A stretch of DNA of 64,000 nucleotides, taken from Mallotus nudiflorus (Eukaryota > Streptophyta > Magnoliopsida > Malpighiales > Euphorbiaceae). Positions 48,590 to 59,589 of the stretch are shown piece after piece. The first letter of the stretch is position 1. Each line of letters opens with the position of its first letter. The notes below the pieces were generated by a model. It did no database searches. It saw only the letters and a list, made by a program, of their open reading frames with translations, and was not told the DNA's origin. The position numbers were made by a program, and so were the translations under genes. The stretch lies in the NCBI GenBank assembly GCA_947683625.1, contig CANTUR010000046.1, forward strand, positions 2,654,501 through 2,718,500. The letters run 5' to 3'.

Positions 48590-51500
48590 CCTTTGCAATT
48601 ATGGGTCCCTTATTTGAGCTGCCTTGAATCTATCTAAGTACATTAATCGTACTTTGAATTGAGCTAATAAACATTTCTTGTTTACCTTCCACTGAAACCA
48701 TGGATCAATTAATTTATGCAATTCTTTAATGTTTGGCTTCCTCTCTAAGCTAATATGAGCAAGGCTCCCTACAAACTTCCTGCTCAAAGCATCAACCACC
48801 ACATTAGCTTTGCTCGGATGGTATAGGATAAAGCAATCATAGTCTTTCAAGAGTTCCATCCATCCCTCTACCTCAAGTTTAAATATCTCTATTGGAAAAT
48901 ATACTTAAGCTCTTATGGTTAATGTATATTTCATAAGTTACATAATTCAAATACCATTGCTGCCATTTCCAAATAATGAGTAGGGTAGTTTTGCTCATGC
49001 TTCTTTAATTGACGTGAAGCATAAGTAACTACTCTCCTATTTTGTATCAATGCACACCCCAATCCTACTCGAGAAGCATCATAATACACTGTATACCCTT
49101 CATTTCCCGAAGGTAAAGTCAAAATTGGTGCTCAAGTTAACATGTCCTTAAGCAATTGAAAGTGCTGCTCACATTTATCTATCCATATAAACTTAGCATT
49201 TTTCTAGGTGCAACTATCTTAGAGAAAACCTTCACAAATCTCTTATAATAGCAGCTAAACCTAGGAAACTCCTTATTTCAATAACTATTATGGGTCTCAG
49301 CCATTCTGTAATGGCTTTAATCTTTATAGGGTCCACTTGTATACCATCTTTGGATACTATATGGCCTAAAAATGCCATTTAATTTAACCAAAACTCACAT
49401 TTTAAGAATTTGGCATACAATTGGTGCGCTCTTAGAGTTTAAAGCACCATTCTCAAATGCATAGCATGATCCCCCTTACTCTTAGAATACATAAAAATAT
49501 CATCAATAAATACTATCATAAATTAGTCCAAGAATGGCCTAAACACCTTATTCATCAAGTCCATAAATGTTACTGGGGTATTAGTTAACCCAAAGGACAT
49601 CACCAAAAAGTCATAATGACCATATCTTGTCCGAAATGCAGTCTTGGGTATATCTGCACTTCTAATTCTCAACTGATGATATCCTGACCTTAAGTCAATC
49701 TTAAAAAACACTGAGCTCCTTGAAGCTTATCAAACAAGTCATCAATTCTTAGAAGAGGATATTTTTTCTTGATGGTGACTTTGTTAAATTATCTACAGTT
49801 GATACAAAGTCAGAGACCACCATCTTTCTTCTTTACAAATAACATCAGTGCACCTCAAGCGGACGTGTTGGGTCTGACGAAACCCTTATCAAGAAACTCT
49901 TGTAATTGCTCTTCAAGTTCTTCCAATTTTGCAGGTGCCATTCTATAAAGTGGCGTAGAGATAGAATTTGTAATAGGTACAATATTAATGCAAAATTTTA
50001 TCTCTTTCTAGTGGCAAAATTAGTAACTCTTTAGGAAAGACATCCAAAAATTCACACACAACCGGCACATTCTCAACTGCCCCCTTATTTGCCTTTAAAT
50101 CTTAAACCACAGCCAAGTAGTCTTGACAACAACCCTTTCTAAGCATCTTTCTGGCTGTGATTATAGAAATGAGATTCTGAGGCATTGAACTATTGTCGCC
50201 TCTTAATCAAAATTCCATCTCATTTAGGATTCTAAAAATTAGTTCCTTCTCTTGATAATCCAAAAAAGCATAATGTTGAGCTAACCAATCCATTTCTAAA
50301 ATAACATAAAAATATATCACATCTAATAAAACTAGATTTGCAAGCAACTCTCTACCTTCCACCAATAGTGGACAAGATGGAAAAACTATATTTATTTCCA
50401 ACTCATCATTGAGAGGAGTTGCTACAGATAATGGAATTAATAACTTGGATAGTTGCCATCCCATTCTTAAAGCCAAAATAGGAGATACAAAAGAATGTGA
50501 TGCACTAGGATCAAATAAAATTTTAACATCAAAATAACAAGTTAAAAGAGTACATGCCACAACTATATTAAATGCCTAAGCATCCTGAGGAGTCAATGTA
50601 AACACTTGAGCCTACCCATAACCTACTTGTTATGAAGTAGATGGCTACATAAATCCTCTACCACTAGGTCTCCCTCCATGTCTACCTTCTGTACTATGGC
50701 CCTACTAGCCCATAAATTGAGTACCACTCTATTAAGGATGCAATGGTACATAAAACTAAAGAATCTATAGTACTAACTAAACAACTATAGTAAATGAATC
50801 ATGTGAGTATGCCTATTAATAACTAAAATTTGGGCATGGTCTAGCAAAATTTCCAACATGCCCACATCTGAAGCATGCTCCTTATGGTAAGTAACAAGGG
50901 CCTTAATGTACTTGGCCATAGTTATACTATACACTAGGCCCTAGCCTATACTACCATACCTAAAACTTTTACCATTGCTGCTACTACTAGCCCTAGGCCC
51001 AAATCTCATAGATCTACCACTCCCTCCGCCATTTCTTGCACTCTTATACCCACAATAACCTCTGTAGTCTTACTGTGAGGTACTAGCAGTCTGAACGTTA
51101 ATACTACCCATTTGAAACACTGGTTGGCGAGTCTCATGAACACTAGTTGCCCTGCCATCTTCACTCATGTAAGGATCTAGGTTTGTATGTGCCTTATGTG
51201 TCACCTCTCCAACTGTCTAGCCTTATTAATAACACTCTCTAAAGTATGACCCTCTACATGAATCCCCCTATACGCTAGTCCTAATCCAGTCACATACAAA
51301 CCCACTGCTCTACGCTCATCACTCATCACATCCTCAGCATGACGTGACAACCTAACTCCCTAGTGTAGTCTTTAACAGATCTATCTCCCCTACTGATATG
51401 CAACAACTACTATCTGTGTGCATCCCTCAAAGCAGGTGGATACAAAAATCTTAAGAATCAACCTTAAACTCTATCTAAGTGATAGTATTGACATAAGGTT

Positions 51501-51990
51501 ATATGGACTGCATGAACCAATCTTGAGTTACTGCTTGGACTGATAACTCTATAATAAAGATCCTCTAGTAGTCTGTATACCTAGTTCTAGTCCTAGACTC
51601 AATGGTATTAATAATGTCCAGTGCATCTACCAACTCTGGAGTGCAGAAGAAGAGCATCAACATCAGTTGTCCCTTGGTTCCTTTGTTAGAGCATCTACTA
51701 TACCAATTGCATGGCTTGATTAAGTATAGCTAAACCTTAATTTATTCCAACTATTCCAGCTACAAAGGCTATAGGATCTATCTCTGGAGCTTCTATTTCC
51801 ACATATGGTTGTTGCTCTTATCTCTGAGTTGTTACTACCTTAGGCCTAGCCCTTCTTCTACCTTGTGGGGCAAAAGGAGGAGCTTCATCTTGAATGGACT
51901 ACTAGCCATCATCATATGTTGCAGTAGGAGCATTTTGTGCTTTCCTCTCTATTCTAAAAGGCACAAAAACCAATAGGATTCAAAACACAA
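48590..51990 (-). pseudogene. Chromovirus gag-protease-RT-RNase H remnant
   Basis: Read on the minus strand, gag remnants (about 51990-50900) end in a zinc knuckle at 50834-50875 (CFRCGHVGNFARPC, with Asn where His is expected). The protease follows (50207-50560, LFDPSASHSFVS in place of the usual D(S/T)GAS; DWLAQHYA), then RT (about 49850-49400: MFFKIDLRSGYHQLRI, FRTRYGHYDFLVMSFGLTN, and VFIDD as the YxDD box) and RNase H (48599-49122: GYTVYYDASRVGLGCALIQ, DALSRK). Protease before RT, with integrase after RNase H, defines Ty3/gypsy. Stops and frameshifts are frequent. Element B interrupts it just after RNase H. Confidence 0.9.
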
Positions 51991-52120
51991 TAAGGGAACT
52001 AACATCTATGTGGAATTATAGAAACAATGATGACAACAAATGACATTTATCAACCTAACCACCACATTAATTCTAAGAAAAGATAGAAACTAACAACCAA
52101 ATGAATAAGAAATGAACCAT

Positions 52121-52134
52121 TGCTCTAATACCAA
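52121..52134 (-). promoter_or_regulatory. Primer-binding site of the chromovirus
   Basis: On the minus strand this reads TTGGTATTAGAGCA, three bases inside the LTR. It is complementary to the initiator methionine tRNA end with one mismatch. Confidence 0.8.
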
Positions 52135-52137
52135 CTT

Positions 52138-54184
52138 TGTCACAATCCAAACCCAAAGGCATGTGACCAGCACGAGGGGATAGGAAAGCATGAAGCTTTC
52201 AAAACTTGTAGTAAACCTTAAGAGAATTTGCATAATAAAATTAAATCAATTTTAAATTTCTACAAAAAATCTAGTAGAGTTTTCTTTATACCAGGATAAA
52301 ACCACAACCTATAGAAATAAAAATAACACTCCTAATATAATTTCTAAACAATACTTCTCCACAAATACTCTAATAATCCACCACAAATACAGATAGCTCA
52401 ATCATAATAATATTCACAATACAAATTATACAAGTTTGTTTACTGTTGCAGTGTTCTAGAATTCAAATTTACGATACATATATCAAATGGACCTTCATAA
52501 TATAGCTAATGAAAAAGAAATTTGGCGTAAATGATTATAACTACCAAACTATCTATGAGGTCCTGGAAAAATAAAATTAAGGAGAATCAAACCTCACTGA
52601 GTGAATTAATCTTATAAAATACGTGATGGTTTTAAAAATCATTATTTAAAACCATCAAAGAAAATAATTATTTAAAATCTTTTTTTTTTTGTTAAAATCT
52701 ATTTTTATAAAATATCCTTTCAAAATCCATAAATCTCTTATTATAAATTCATCATATGAAAATCATATAATTTAAATCCTTGGTGGAAAACAATGGTAGA
52801 ACCCTAAATCTCAATTCTAGTAGCCTTTAGGCTCTCTTAAATCCAAATGACTGTCATCCCAAGAGTTCAAGCACAACCAAGTTACAGTCATAGTCCAATC
52901 ACTTAATCCATTTTTTATGTCCCAAGAGAACAAGCTCCACCGAACTTTGGCCCAAGAATACATGCTCCACCAAGCTCAATCCATATACTATCCGAAAGAA
53001 TAAGCTCTATCGAGTCAATCAACATACTTAGACTCGAGATCTCAACTAGTGTGCACGTGGTCCTAGTGACACCCACTAGGTAGCATGTTCTACCATTTAC
53101 TCCAAAACATATAGAAAATAAAATGTCATAAAACAAAAAGGAGATAAAATATAATAAAATAAAATCAACTAATGCTTCCTTCCAAAATTATCCATTATAA
53201 TAAAATAAATAAGCCATGCATGTGGCAAAATTTATTATCATGAATATATTCACATGATAATTAAAATTTAAGTATTCTCAACAAACATTTTATAAAATTA
53301 ACTCACAAGTGAAGCGTGTTGGCCGATGTGTCCTCGACTACCTAGACTCTGCACCTCTTACTCATGAACTCTCTAAATAAATAATATTTACTTAATAAAT
53401 AGCTTTAAATAAATTCTTAAAAATCTTAGAAAATTATAAAAATTCTAGAAAATGACCAAAATAGCCTTAAAAACATCAAAATGATTAATTGAGGCTCAAA
53501 GGATTTTTTTCTTAACAAGTTAACTAATTTAAACGAAAATTAAACAATTTCCACCATAACCATTCCAAAAATCATATCTCAAAATCTATAAGGAACTAGA
53601 CTAAATACCACTTACAGAAATTGATCACCACAATTTATACTATTTATTAAAAATAGTTCACAATTATTTTTGGGTCGATACTGTTTACTCGTCAGAATTC
53701 TGGGACCCACCAGATTTCTCACTGGAAACACACCATCGACCAAACAAATTATATTAAAATTTTCTCCACTGTTTATAGAACATAACTAAAACCTTAAATG
53801 CACCAAATTATATGCAGCATTCAAGGATCAAGAAATTAAAGAAAAATTACCTAAAATTCATAGAAAATTAATCGAATGAGATCATATGCATCGTTGGTGG
53901 CTGTAGATTCCTAGCAATAGGGGGAATGCAATCGAAGCAATCCTAGAAGCTAAAAGTCACTGGATTAATAAGAAACAACAGTAGAATGGCTGACTATTCT
54001 TCTTCAAAACTGCACTAGTTTAGGTCATTTCTTGTGAAATGAAAGCTACTAGAGTTAAGAGGAGGATGAGGAGAAGCTATGGTTCAAAATTTAGGTTAAA
54101 TCATAGCTCTTTTGGGTGGTTAATGGAGGAGAAGAAAAATTCAAGTATCAAAAGGTAATTTACCACTCAAAACACACTAAACCC
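52138..54184 (-). mobile_element. Right (5') LTR of the chromovirus
   Basis: It starts TGTCACAATCCAAACCC and matches the left LTR to about 54184 ('ccactcaaaacacactaaac'). Its true outer end lies further right and was not located, because the left LTR is truncated at the same point and offers no comparison. It lacks the left arm of the 34591-34834 palindrome. Confidence 0.75.
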
Positions 54185-54293
54185 GCTAATTTCTTCATTT
54201 TTCCTGATCTGCAGAGCTATTTCTCTATTTATTCATGGACACTCCAAGTGTCCATGACCCATTTGCTCTTTTTTATAATAATAATAATAATAA

Positions 54294-54324
<31 letters not shown>

Positions 54325-54739
54325 AAGAAGAAGAATGACAATAGTAATAATAATATTAATAGCCACACAAATTCAGGTTATTAAATGACAAGGGAACTGA
54401 TCTATATTTGAAATAAAAAAGTTTGGAAAATTAGTTTTTAAAGTCAACGAAATTTTTGAAAATTTTTTTGGGTTTTGGTATATTTATGTAAATAACCATT
54501 TTCAAAACATTTTGCTTCTTTTTCAATTTTTTTGGTCTTTGGCCCATTTGGCCGAAAACTTCTTTTTTGCTTTTTGTTTTTCTTGAAATTTTCTTTATTT
54601 TATTTTTTATTTTATTTTTCTTTTGAAAATTTATTTATTATTTTTTTGAAAACTTATTTTATATACACTAATAAATAAATAAAATTTAAAAATAGGTTCT
54701 TATTTTATATACACTAATAAATAAATAAAATTTAAAAAT
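54185..54739. other. Chromovirus LTR outer end and unassigned T-rich sequence
   Basis: The first part is probably the remaining U3 of the chromovirus LTR. It holds an ATA run followed by an AAG/GAA run (about 54274-54333), which generates the arginine-rich + frame at 54116-54388. 54380-54650 is T-rich with no gene. A 46-bp segment ('tattttatatacactaataa...') is tandemly repeated at 54655 and 54701. Confidence 0.45.
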
Positions 54740-54862
54740 AGGTCTGAAAAGAAATTTACAATTTAGTTCAAAATCAATAAATTAGGTCCAATAAAATATA
54801 ATTTCACAATTAATTTTCATCATTGAGTCCTCTATCTTATATCCCAAAATTGAGTGTTTACA
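54740..54862 (-). mobile_element. Displaced end of a Tat-like LTR, probably element C
   Basis: 'acaatttagtt', 'aattttcatcatt-gagtcctct' and the terminal AAAATTGAGTGTTTACA correspond to the last ~120 bp of the A and B LTRs. No polypurine tract follows, so it is a right-hand end, as needed for element C. The 5 bases after it are CATTG. The left copy of any duplication cannot be found because C's left side is gone. Confidence 0.55.
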
Positions 54863-55521
54863 CATTGCAATACAAAAAATTATGTGGTAATCTACAATAT
54901 GTTACATTTACAAGATTAGATATTTCTTTTTAAGTGAATCGATTTTGTCAATATATGCACAAGCCAACCAATGTCCGTTTTCAGGCTATGAAAAATGTGT
55001 CTCGCATTCTATTCACCAAATGTTCTCAAAATGCCTTAATTGCATTTGATGATGCCAATTAGGCAGGCTACATAGATGATCGAAAATATACTGGTGGTTA
55101 TTTGATATATCTAGGAAACAATTTAATAGCTTGGAATTCTTGCTAGCAACTAACTATTGCTCGTTTGTCCACTAAGTCCGAATTCAAAGTAGTGGCTAAT
55201 GTTAATGTTAAAATAAAATGGTTCGCTTCTTTGCTTTTGGAGTTAGGCATTTCCATGACTGTACTACCACATGTTTGGTGTAACAATGTTGGTGCAATTT
55301 TTCTGTCCACCAATCATGTCTTCCATGCAAGAACTTGTCATGTAGAGGTCGACTTTCATTTTGTCCGATAGCAAGTCTCAGACAAATAGCTCAATGTTTT
55401 ACCATTTTCTTTTACGGATCAAATAACAAACATTATAACTAAACCATTATCTAGGAATTTGTTTACCCATTTTATAATCAAGCTTCGTTATTTACAATAA
55501 CACCATCAGCTTATGGGGGCA
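54863..55521 (+). pseudogene. Ty1/copia RT-RNase H remnant (copia-2)
   Basis: The + frame begins at the broken edge with LQYKKLCGNLQYVTFTR, followed by CQYMHKPTNVRFQAM (end of RT), then RNase H: DDRKYTGGYLIYLGNNLIAW, STKSEFKVVANVNVK, WFASLLLELGI and VWCNNVGAIFLSTN. The end is DQITNIITKPLSRN, the usual copia C terminus. Stops occur at several sites, and everything upstream of the RT C-terminus is missing, cut away by the Tat-like LTR end. A polypurine tract, TTATGGGGGCA, closes the region at 55511-55521. Confidence 0.85.
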
Positions 55522-56641
55522 TGTCAAAGAAACATCCATAGTTATATCTTTAGTTATTCAAGTATATAATACTTATTAGTTAGTTGTATTATTGTTTGTA
55601 TATATATTGATGTAATGCAACACTTTGTCAATTAACACTACTACAATTTATATATATAGTTACAAAAAAATTTCATGAACAAAAAAATTGTGGCTAAATA
55701 TAATCTATAGCCATAGAAATTACAACTCTACAACTAATTGTATTTATTAGCAACATGTATCAAAAGTTATATAGCTAAAATATTTACTATATATTTAGCC
55801 ACAAATAATTGGCTATAAAAATTAAGGTCGTAACTAATAATATCGATTCGTCATAAATATGAATTATGTTGTGGCTAAAATTAAAATTTTAGCCATGATA
55901 TTTAATGTTGTGACTAATAGACATTATTAGCTACAAGCCAAATAGATTGATTGCTAAAATATATTATTAGTCACAACAATAATTTGTAGCTAGTTTTATA
56001 AAATTTTAGCTACAATAATTAAATTGTGGCCAATTAACAAAATACAAATGTGAAACTAAAAAGTTTTAAATCCTACATTGAAAACAAACAATAAAAAAGT
56101 TTCTCTTCCTATTATAAATAGAAATCATTAGTTTTTTTCTATATATAAAAAAAGAAATTATTAGTTTTCTTTTATATATATATTTTAAATTTTAAAATGA
56201 AAAATGATAAACTAAAATTTAAATTTCAAAATAAAAAGGGATGTTATATTGTTTTATTAGCTCCATATATCTATTCCTACATATATTTGCTACAGAACAA
56301 TACTTATGTAGCTAATAATTAAATATTTTTCCACACAATTTATATTTTTATAGCAATTAAATTAAATATCTTTTTACAATAAGTTTTATTATCATAAATT
56401 ATGTAGCTAAAAATATGAAAAATAGATATATGACAATTAAATTCCATAGCTAACTTTTAGTCACACCATTTCTTGCTATGACAAACTACATAACTTATTT
56501 TTGTGGCTAAAATATTTAGCTATAAAATTTTATAAATTTAGCCATAAATCATTTTAAAACTATAGGTAACAATTGTTGTAGTGTATATACAGTTGGTATT
56601 CTCATAAACAAACTCTTGACTACCCTATACAGAAATTCTCA
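55522..56641 (+). mobile_element. 3' LTR of copia-2, interrupted
   Basis: It starts TGTCAAAGAAACATCC right after the polypurine tract. The first 114 bp precede the CACTA-type element, and LTR-like sequence ('ttggtattctcataaacaaactcttgac') resumes after 56583. The right end, placed near ...AAATTCTCA at about 56641, is tentative because there is no second LTR to compare. Confidence 0.6.
55636..56583. mobile_element. Non-autonomous CACTA-type DNA transposon (948 bp)
   Basis: The ends are CACTACTACAATTT and, reverse-complemented, CACTACAACAATTG. The CACTA start is the hallmark of the En/Spm superfamily. The interior has no ORF but more than fifteen copies, in both orientations, of a motif close to GTGGCTAAAAT (ATTTTAGCCAC). 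This fits the subterminal repeats bound by CACTA transposases. Flanking triplets are TAA and TAT, so a perfect 3-bp target duplication is not seen. It sits inside the copia-2 LTR. Confidence 0.7.
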
Positions 56642-57290
56642 TTAAATGCATGTTTTTGGAAATGATAAATTATATTATGAACTATAAAGGGAAACATTAT
56701 TATATAGTAATTCTGACTTTTAATGAGTTGAAAGTTCAAATCAATAAAACTTTAATATTTAATTAAAGTGATAAAAAAAATAAAAATTAATAGCACATTG
56801 ATGAATTTTAAATGACTTAATTTTATTGAATTAGACGTAAATCATAAAATGACTGAATGATCATAAAATTTCTACTACGAAGGACAGATAACCGTAATAT
56901 TATTTAAGAAAGGGCTATCTAGCTGAATATTAGTCACTTTGAAAGTTGCCAAAACAAAAGGTGGAAGCTAGAGATGCGAAAGCAATGTGATATACGATTT
57001 TGTCTCATACAAAGACATATGTACATTTCTCTCTTTGCCTCCATGTGATAATAGCTAGAGAGCACCAAGAAAAAGGTAGCATGAGAAAAAGGTAGCATGA
57101 GGGTCCTTCTCAAATTGCTGCCATTTTCCCTCTTCTTGTTTGTCTTGTGCCCATTTGCAGCCTTTTGAGAAATTTTATTTTTTTTTAAAAAAAAAAAAAA
57201 AAAAACATTGCTTCTACATTAACTAGGACCACTAATAAAAGAGAAATGAAGGCAAAACAAACCGGTTATGAAGCATTGTTAATTAGCTAC
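56642..57290. other. 3' flank of the GRAS gene
   Basis: No coding signal. It includes the putative 3' UTR of the minus-strand gene and a T-run/A-run at about 57177-57205. GC content rises towards the gene. Confidence 0.5.
57174..57179 (-). terminator. Candidate polyadenylation signal AATAAA
   Basis: TTTATT on the + strand gives AATAAA on the gene strand about 112 bases after the stop codon. It lies beside a T-rich tract. This is the best near-canonical candidate in the 3' flank, inferred from sequence only. Confidence 0.4.
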
Positions 57291-58628
57291 TTAATCCTCC
57301 AAACAACTCGGTACCCAAGCCGTGGCAAAAACTGAATTATGGCCCTTCCATGTGAGTACCAACATATCTTCTTCTCTTTTCATCCCCCAACCACTAGCGT
57401 GTTCATCTAGCAAAGATTTCACTTCTCTAACTGTCTCTTCACAGAGGTCTACACTAGCAAAGCCTGCGTTCTTCATCCTTTGTGAGAGCTTAATTCCAGA
57501 CTCTAACCTCTCTATCCTTTGAAACCCTTCATAACTAATTATATTTTCAATCTTGCGACCGATATCAGATTCATATTCGATCCTTTGACAACTATCTTTT
57601 GGCATGAAAGTTTCCAATGCATCAAATGGTATCCATAGGTAGTTGAAGCAAGTAGTTATCCTCGAAGTGAGACTTGGCGCGTCTAAATCAGAATCTTCAT
57701 CCACGATGACTACAATACAAGGATTAAGGCTTTTAATTGTACGAAGAAAAATATCTCGCAAAGAAGAATCTTGAACCATATAATTTTGCTTATCAGATAA
57801 ATAGCGTAGCCAATTTTGGCAATTTATTACTAAGGCCTCATCGTCCTGAAGGTTTAGTAACGAGGGAGACAAATGATTAAGCAGTGACTCAATGTGAAAA
57901 CCAGAAGAGGGTTCTTCGCATAAAATTTCACTCGATGGGTCATCAATCACTTTGAATTCAAATGGGACATCCTTGAACTTAGCAAAATTTCCCAAACGGA
58001 GGCCAACTTCTTCAGTAGATACGTTAAGCAAAGGAGGGACTGGTGGCCTAGTAAAGGGCACAGTAATTCTAAGTGAAGGAGGCCCTTCTGGCCTTTTAGC
58101 CAAAGCATCAATAAGGGTAGGCCATTGCATACAATGAGTGATACTAAAATCTAAGATATGAACTTTAGGGTACCCTTCAATTGCGTTAAAAATGGCACTG
58201 TTTGATGCACAAAAGCCAAACCTATGCCAAGGGATTAGATCAACATACCCGGCAAGTTCCGTCACACTCATTTGCCTCGTTTGGATTGTGCTGCTACCAT
58301 CAAAATTCATAGCTGTAGGGCAAACTTTAGAAGCTCTAGAGATAAGTGCCCTGAGAAACCAAGAAGTGAGTCTTTGGTTAGGATCACCTACCACTGAAGC
58401 AACATTATTCAGTACCCACATCACTTGTTGAGCCAAAGTTCCATCGTTGCTCTCTAAGGCGCTAGCGCAATGAAGTAGAAGCTTTTCTATGCATGCTCCA
58501 TCAAGATTACCAAGACATCCTCTAAGAGCACCAGAGAGAGGACTTTGAGTTTGAGGGCTGTTGAAAAGATTTGAGTTTTGAAGAGGATTAATGGACGTAG
58601 CGGTGTTTGTTCTGAGTTCTGTTTTCAT
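57291..58628 (-). CDS. SCL32: GRAS-family transcriptional regulator, SCARECROW-LIKE 32 type
   Basis: A 445-residue intact ORF without introns. GRAS proteins are plant nuclear regulators that usually act through partner proteins. The short variable N terminus (1-40) leads into LHR I (about 45-145, CIEKLLLHCASALESND, SWFLRALISRAS). The VHIID motif appears as VHILD at 156-160 with HCMQWP following, then LHR II (about 205-260). The PFYRE region (about 265-385) has NPCIVVIVDED, NYLWIPFDALE and RKIENIISYEG. The SAW domain (about 386-445) has RMKNAGF and W413, W427 and W438. Length is normal for single-exon GRAS proteins. The ATG at 58628 is the first that gives the full domain. The SCL32 assignment comes from remembered likeness in LHR I and could be a close paralogue. 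It is the only host gene recognised here. Confidence 0.9.
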   Translation of the reverse strand: MKTELRTNTATSINPLQNSNLFNSPQTQSPLSGALRGCLGNLDGACIEKLLLHCASALESNDGTLAQQVMWVLNNVASVVGDPNQRLTSWFLRALISRASKVCPTAMNFDGSSTIQTRQMSVTELAGYVDLIPWHRFGFCASNSAIFNAIEGYPKVHILDFSITHCMQWPTLIDALAKRPEGPPSLRITVPFTRPPVPPLLNVSTEEVGLRLGNFAKFKDVPFEFKVIDDPSSEILCEEPSSGFHIESLLNHLSPSLLNLQDDEALVINCQNWLRYLSDKQNYMVQDSSLRDIFLRTIKSLNPCIVVIVDEDSDLDAPSLTSRITTCFNYLWIPFDALETFMPKDSCQRIEYESDIGRKIENIISYEGFQRIERLESGIKLSQRMKNAGFASVDLCEETVREVKSLLDEHASGWGMKREEDMLVLTWKGHNSVFATAWVPSCLED

Positions 58629-58655
58629 GGCTGCAAGTGCAAAAGGGGAGACAAA

Positions 58656-58778
58656 CTATATATAGCTAGTTTTTGTTTCTTTAACGTGCATGGAAGAAAG
58701 GTCTGAAACCTTCGAGGCAATATTTGAGAGCGAGCTAGCAAGGATGCTGAGCAGAAAGGCCTGTTCAGATTGTTTCAT
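58656..58778 (-). promoter_or_regulatory. 40-codon upstream ORF in the GRAS leader
   Basis: ATG at 58778-58776 opens a 40-codon frame (starting MKQSEQAFLLSILASSL, ending ETKTSYI) that stops at 58656, nine codons before and in frame with the GRAS start. A four-codon uORF begins just upstream at 58786 (MSR then stop). If the mRNA starts near the TATA box below, both lie in the 5' leader and could reduce translation. No homology is known to me. Confidence 0.4.
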
Positions 58779-58956
58779 CGAGACATGTCTGGTCCACGTT
58801 GGAGGTTGGGATTGAAGAACTTGGGGCTTTTATCTGGTTGTAGAGGTAGATCTGGCTTTTGCAAGTCCATAGATAGCTTTTGGTTTCTGGTTGGTGTTTA
58901 GAGAAAGGGGAATACGTTTGAGAACTGAGAGCTAGTTCATCTGCTACTTGAAGCAA

Positions 58957-58969
58957 CTATATATATAGT
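58957..58969 (-). promoter_or_regulatory. Candidate TATA box of the GRAS gene
   Basis: CTATATATATAG lies about 330 bp upstream of the GRAS ATG, predicting a transcript start near 58925-58935 and a 5' leader of about 300 nt. The intervening 58629-58930 is less AT-rich than the upstream DNA and has pyrimidine-rich patches. No experimental support. Confidence 0.5.
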
Positions 58970-59289
58970 GGAGAAAGGTCATTGTTCAATAATTACCCAG
59001 ATAGCTAGAGGCCAAATGTTTAACTAGAAAAGGTCCTAAGGACGAGAGAATAATAGGGTTAGCAAGCAAGTACCGGTCTGATTTATTTTTAATTTTTTAA
59101 GAGTTATTTTTTCTACTCATCTCTCTTTTATTAAGGGGGGAAAAATCTGAGGTTCGCATATTTTGACGGGATGTTTCAGCCAAAGACAAAAATGAAACAT
59201 ATATATCTATAATATCTATATAATATCTATAAATGTATAAAGAGAGATAAGTAAAATTATTAAAATATTTTCATTCATTATTAGATAAA
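58970..59289. other. Upstream flank of the GRAS gene
   Basis: No gene seen. Probable promoter-proximal DNA grading into AT-rich repeat after about 59200. Confidence 0.4.
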
Positions 59290-59555
59290 AATTAAAAAAT
59301 TTAGTCATTTATTAATTAAAGTAAAATTAAATTAATTAAAATATAATCTTAATTTAATTGAAAATTTATTGTTTATTTTAATTAGATTAACTTCTATTTT
59401 ATCTATAATAAAAATTAAATTGATTAAAATATAATTATAATTTAATTGAATTTATATTTTCTATTTTAATTTGGTTAAAATTATAATAAATTATAAGTAT
59501 ATTAAATTAATATCAAATTATTATATTAAAAAATAACAATGTTATTTATTTCTAT

Positions 59556-59589
<34 letters not shown>

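Noticed and set aside
54116..54388. Plus-strand ORF with a run of arginines
   Set aside because: The arginine run comes from the AAG/GAA microsatellite, and the frame is antisense to the chromovirus LTR.
55633..55635. TAA as a 3-bp target duplication of the CACTA-type element
   Set aside because: The right flank is TAT, so only two of three bases agree.
57322..58431. Plus-strand ORFs at 57322-57522, 57952-58137 and 58192-58431
   Set aside because: Antisense shadows of the GRAS coding sequence.
58631..58712. Short intron in the GRAS 5' leader (GTTTCA...TTGCAG)
   Set aside because: It would be very short for a plant intron, and splicing the uORF to the main exon gives an immediate stop; cDNA would be needed.
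58765..58956. 63-codon minus-strand ORF upstream of the GRAS gene
   Set aside because: It opens with TTG rather than ATG and begins upstream of the predicted transcript start.
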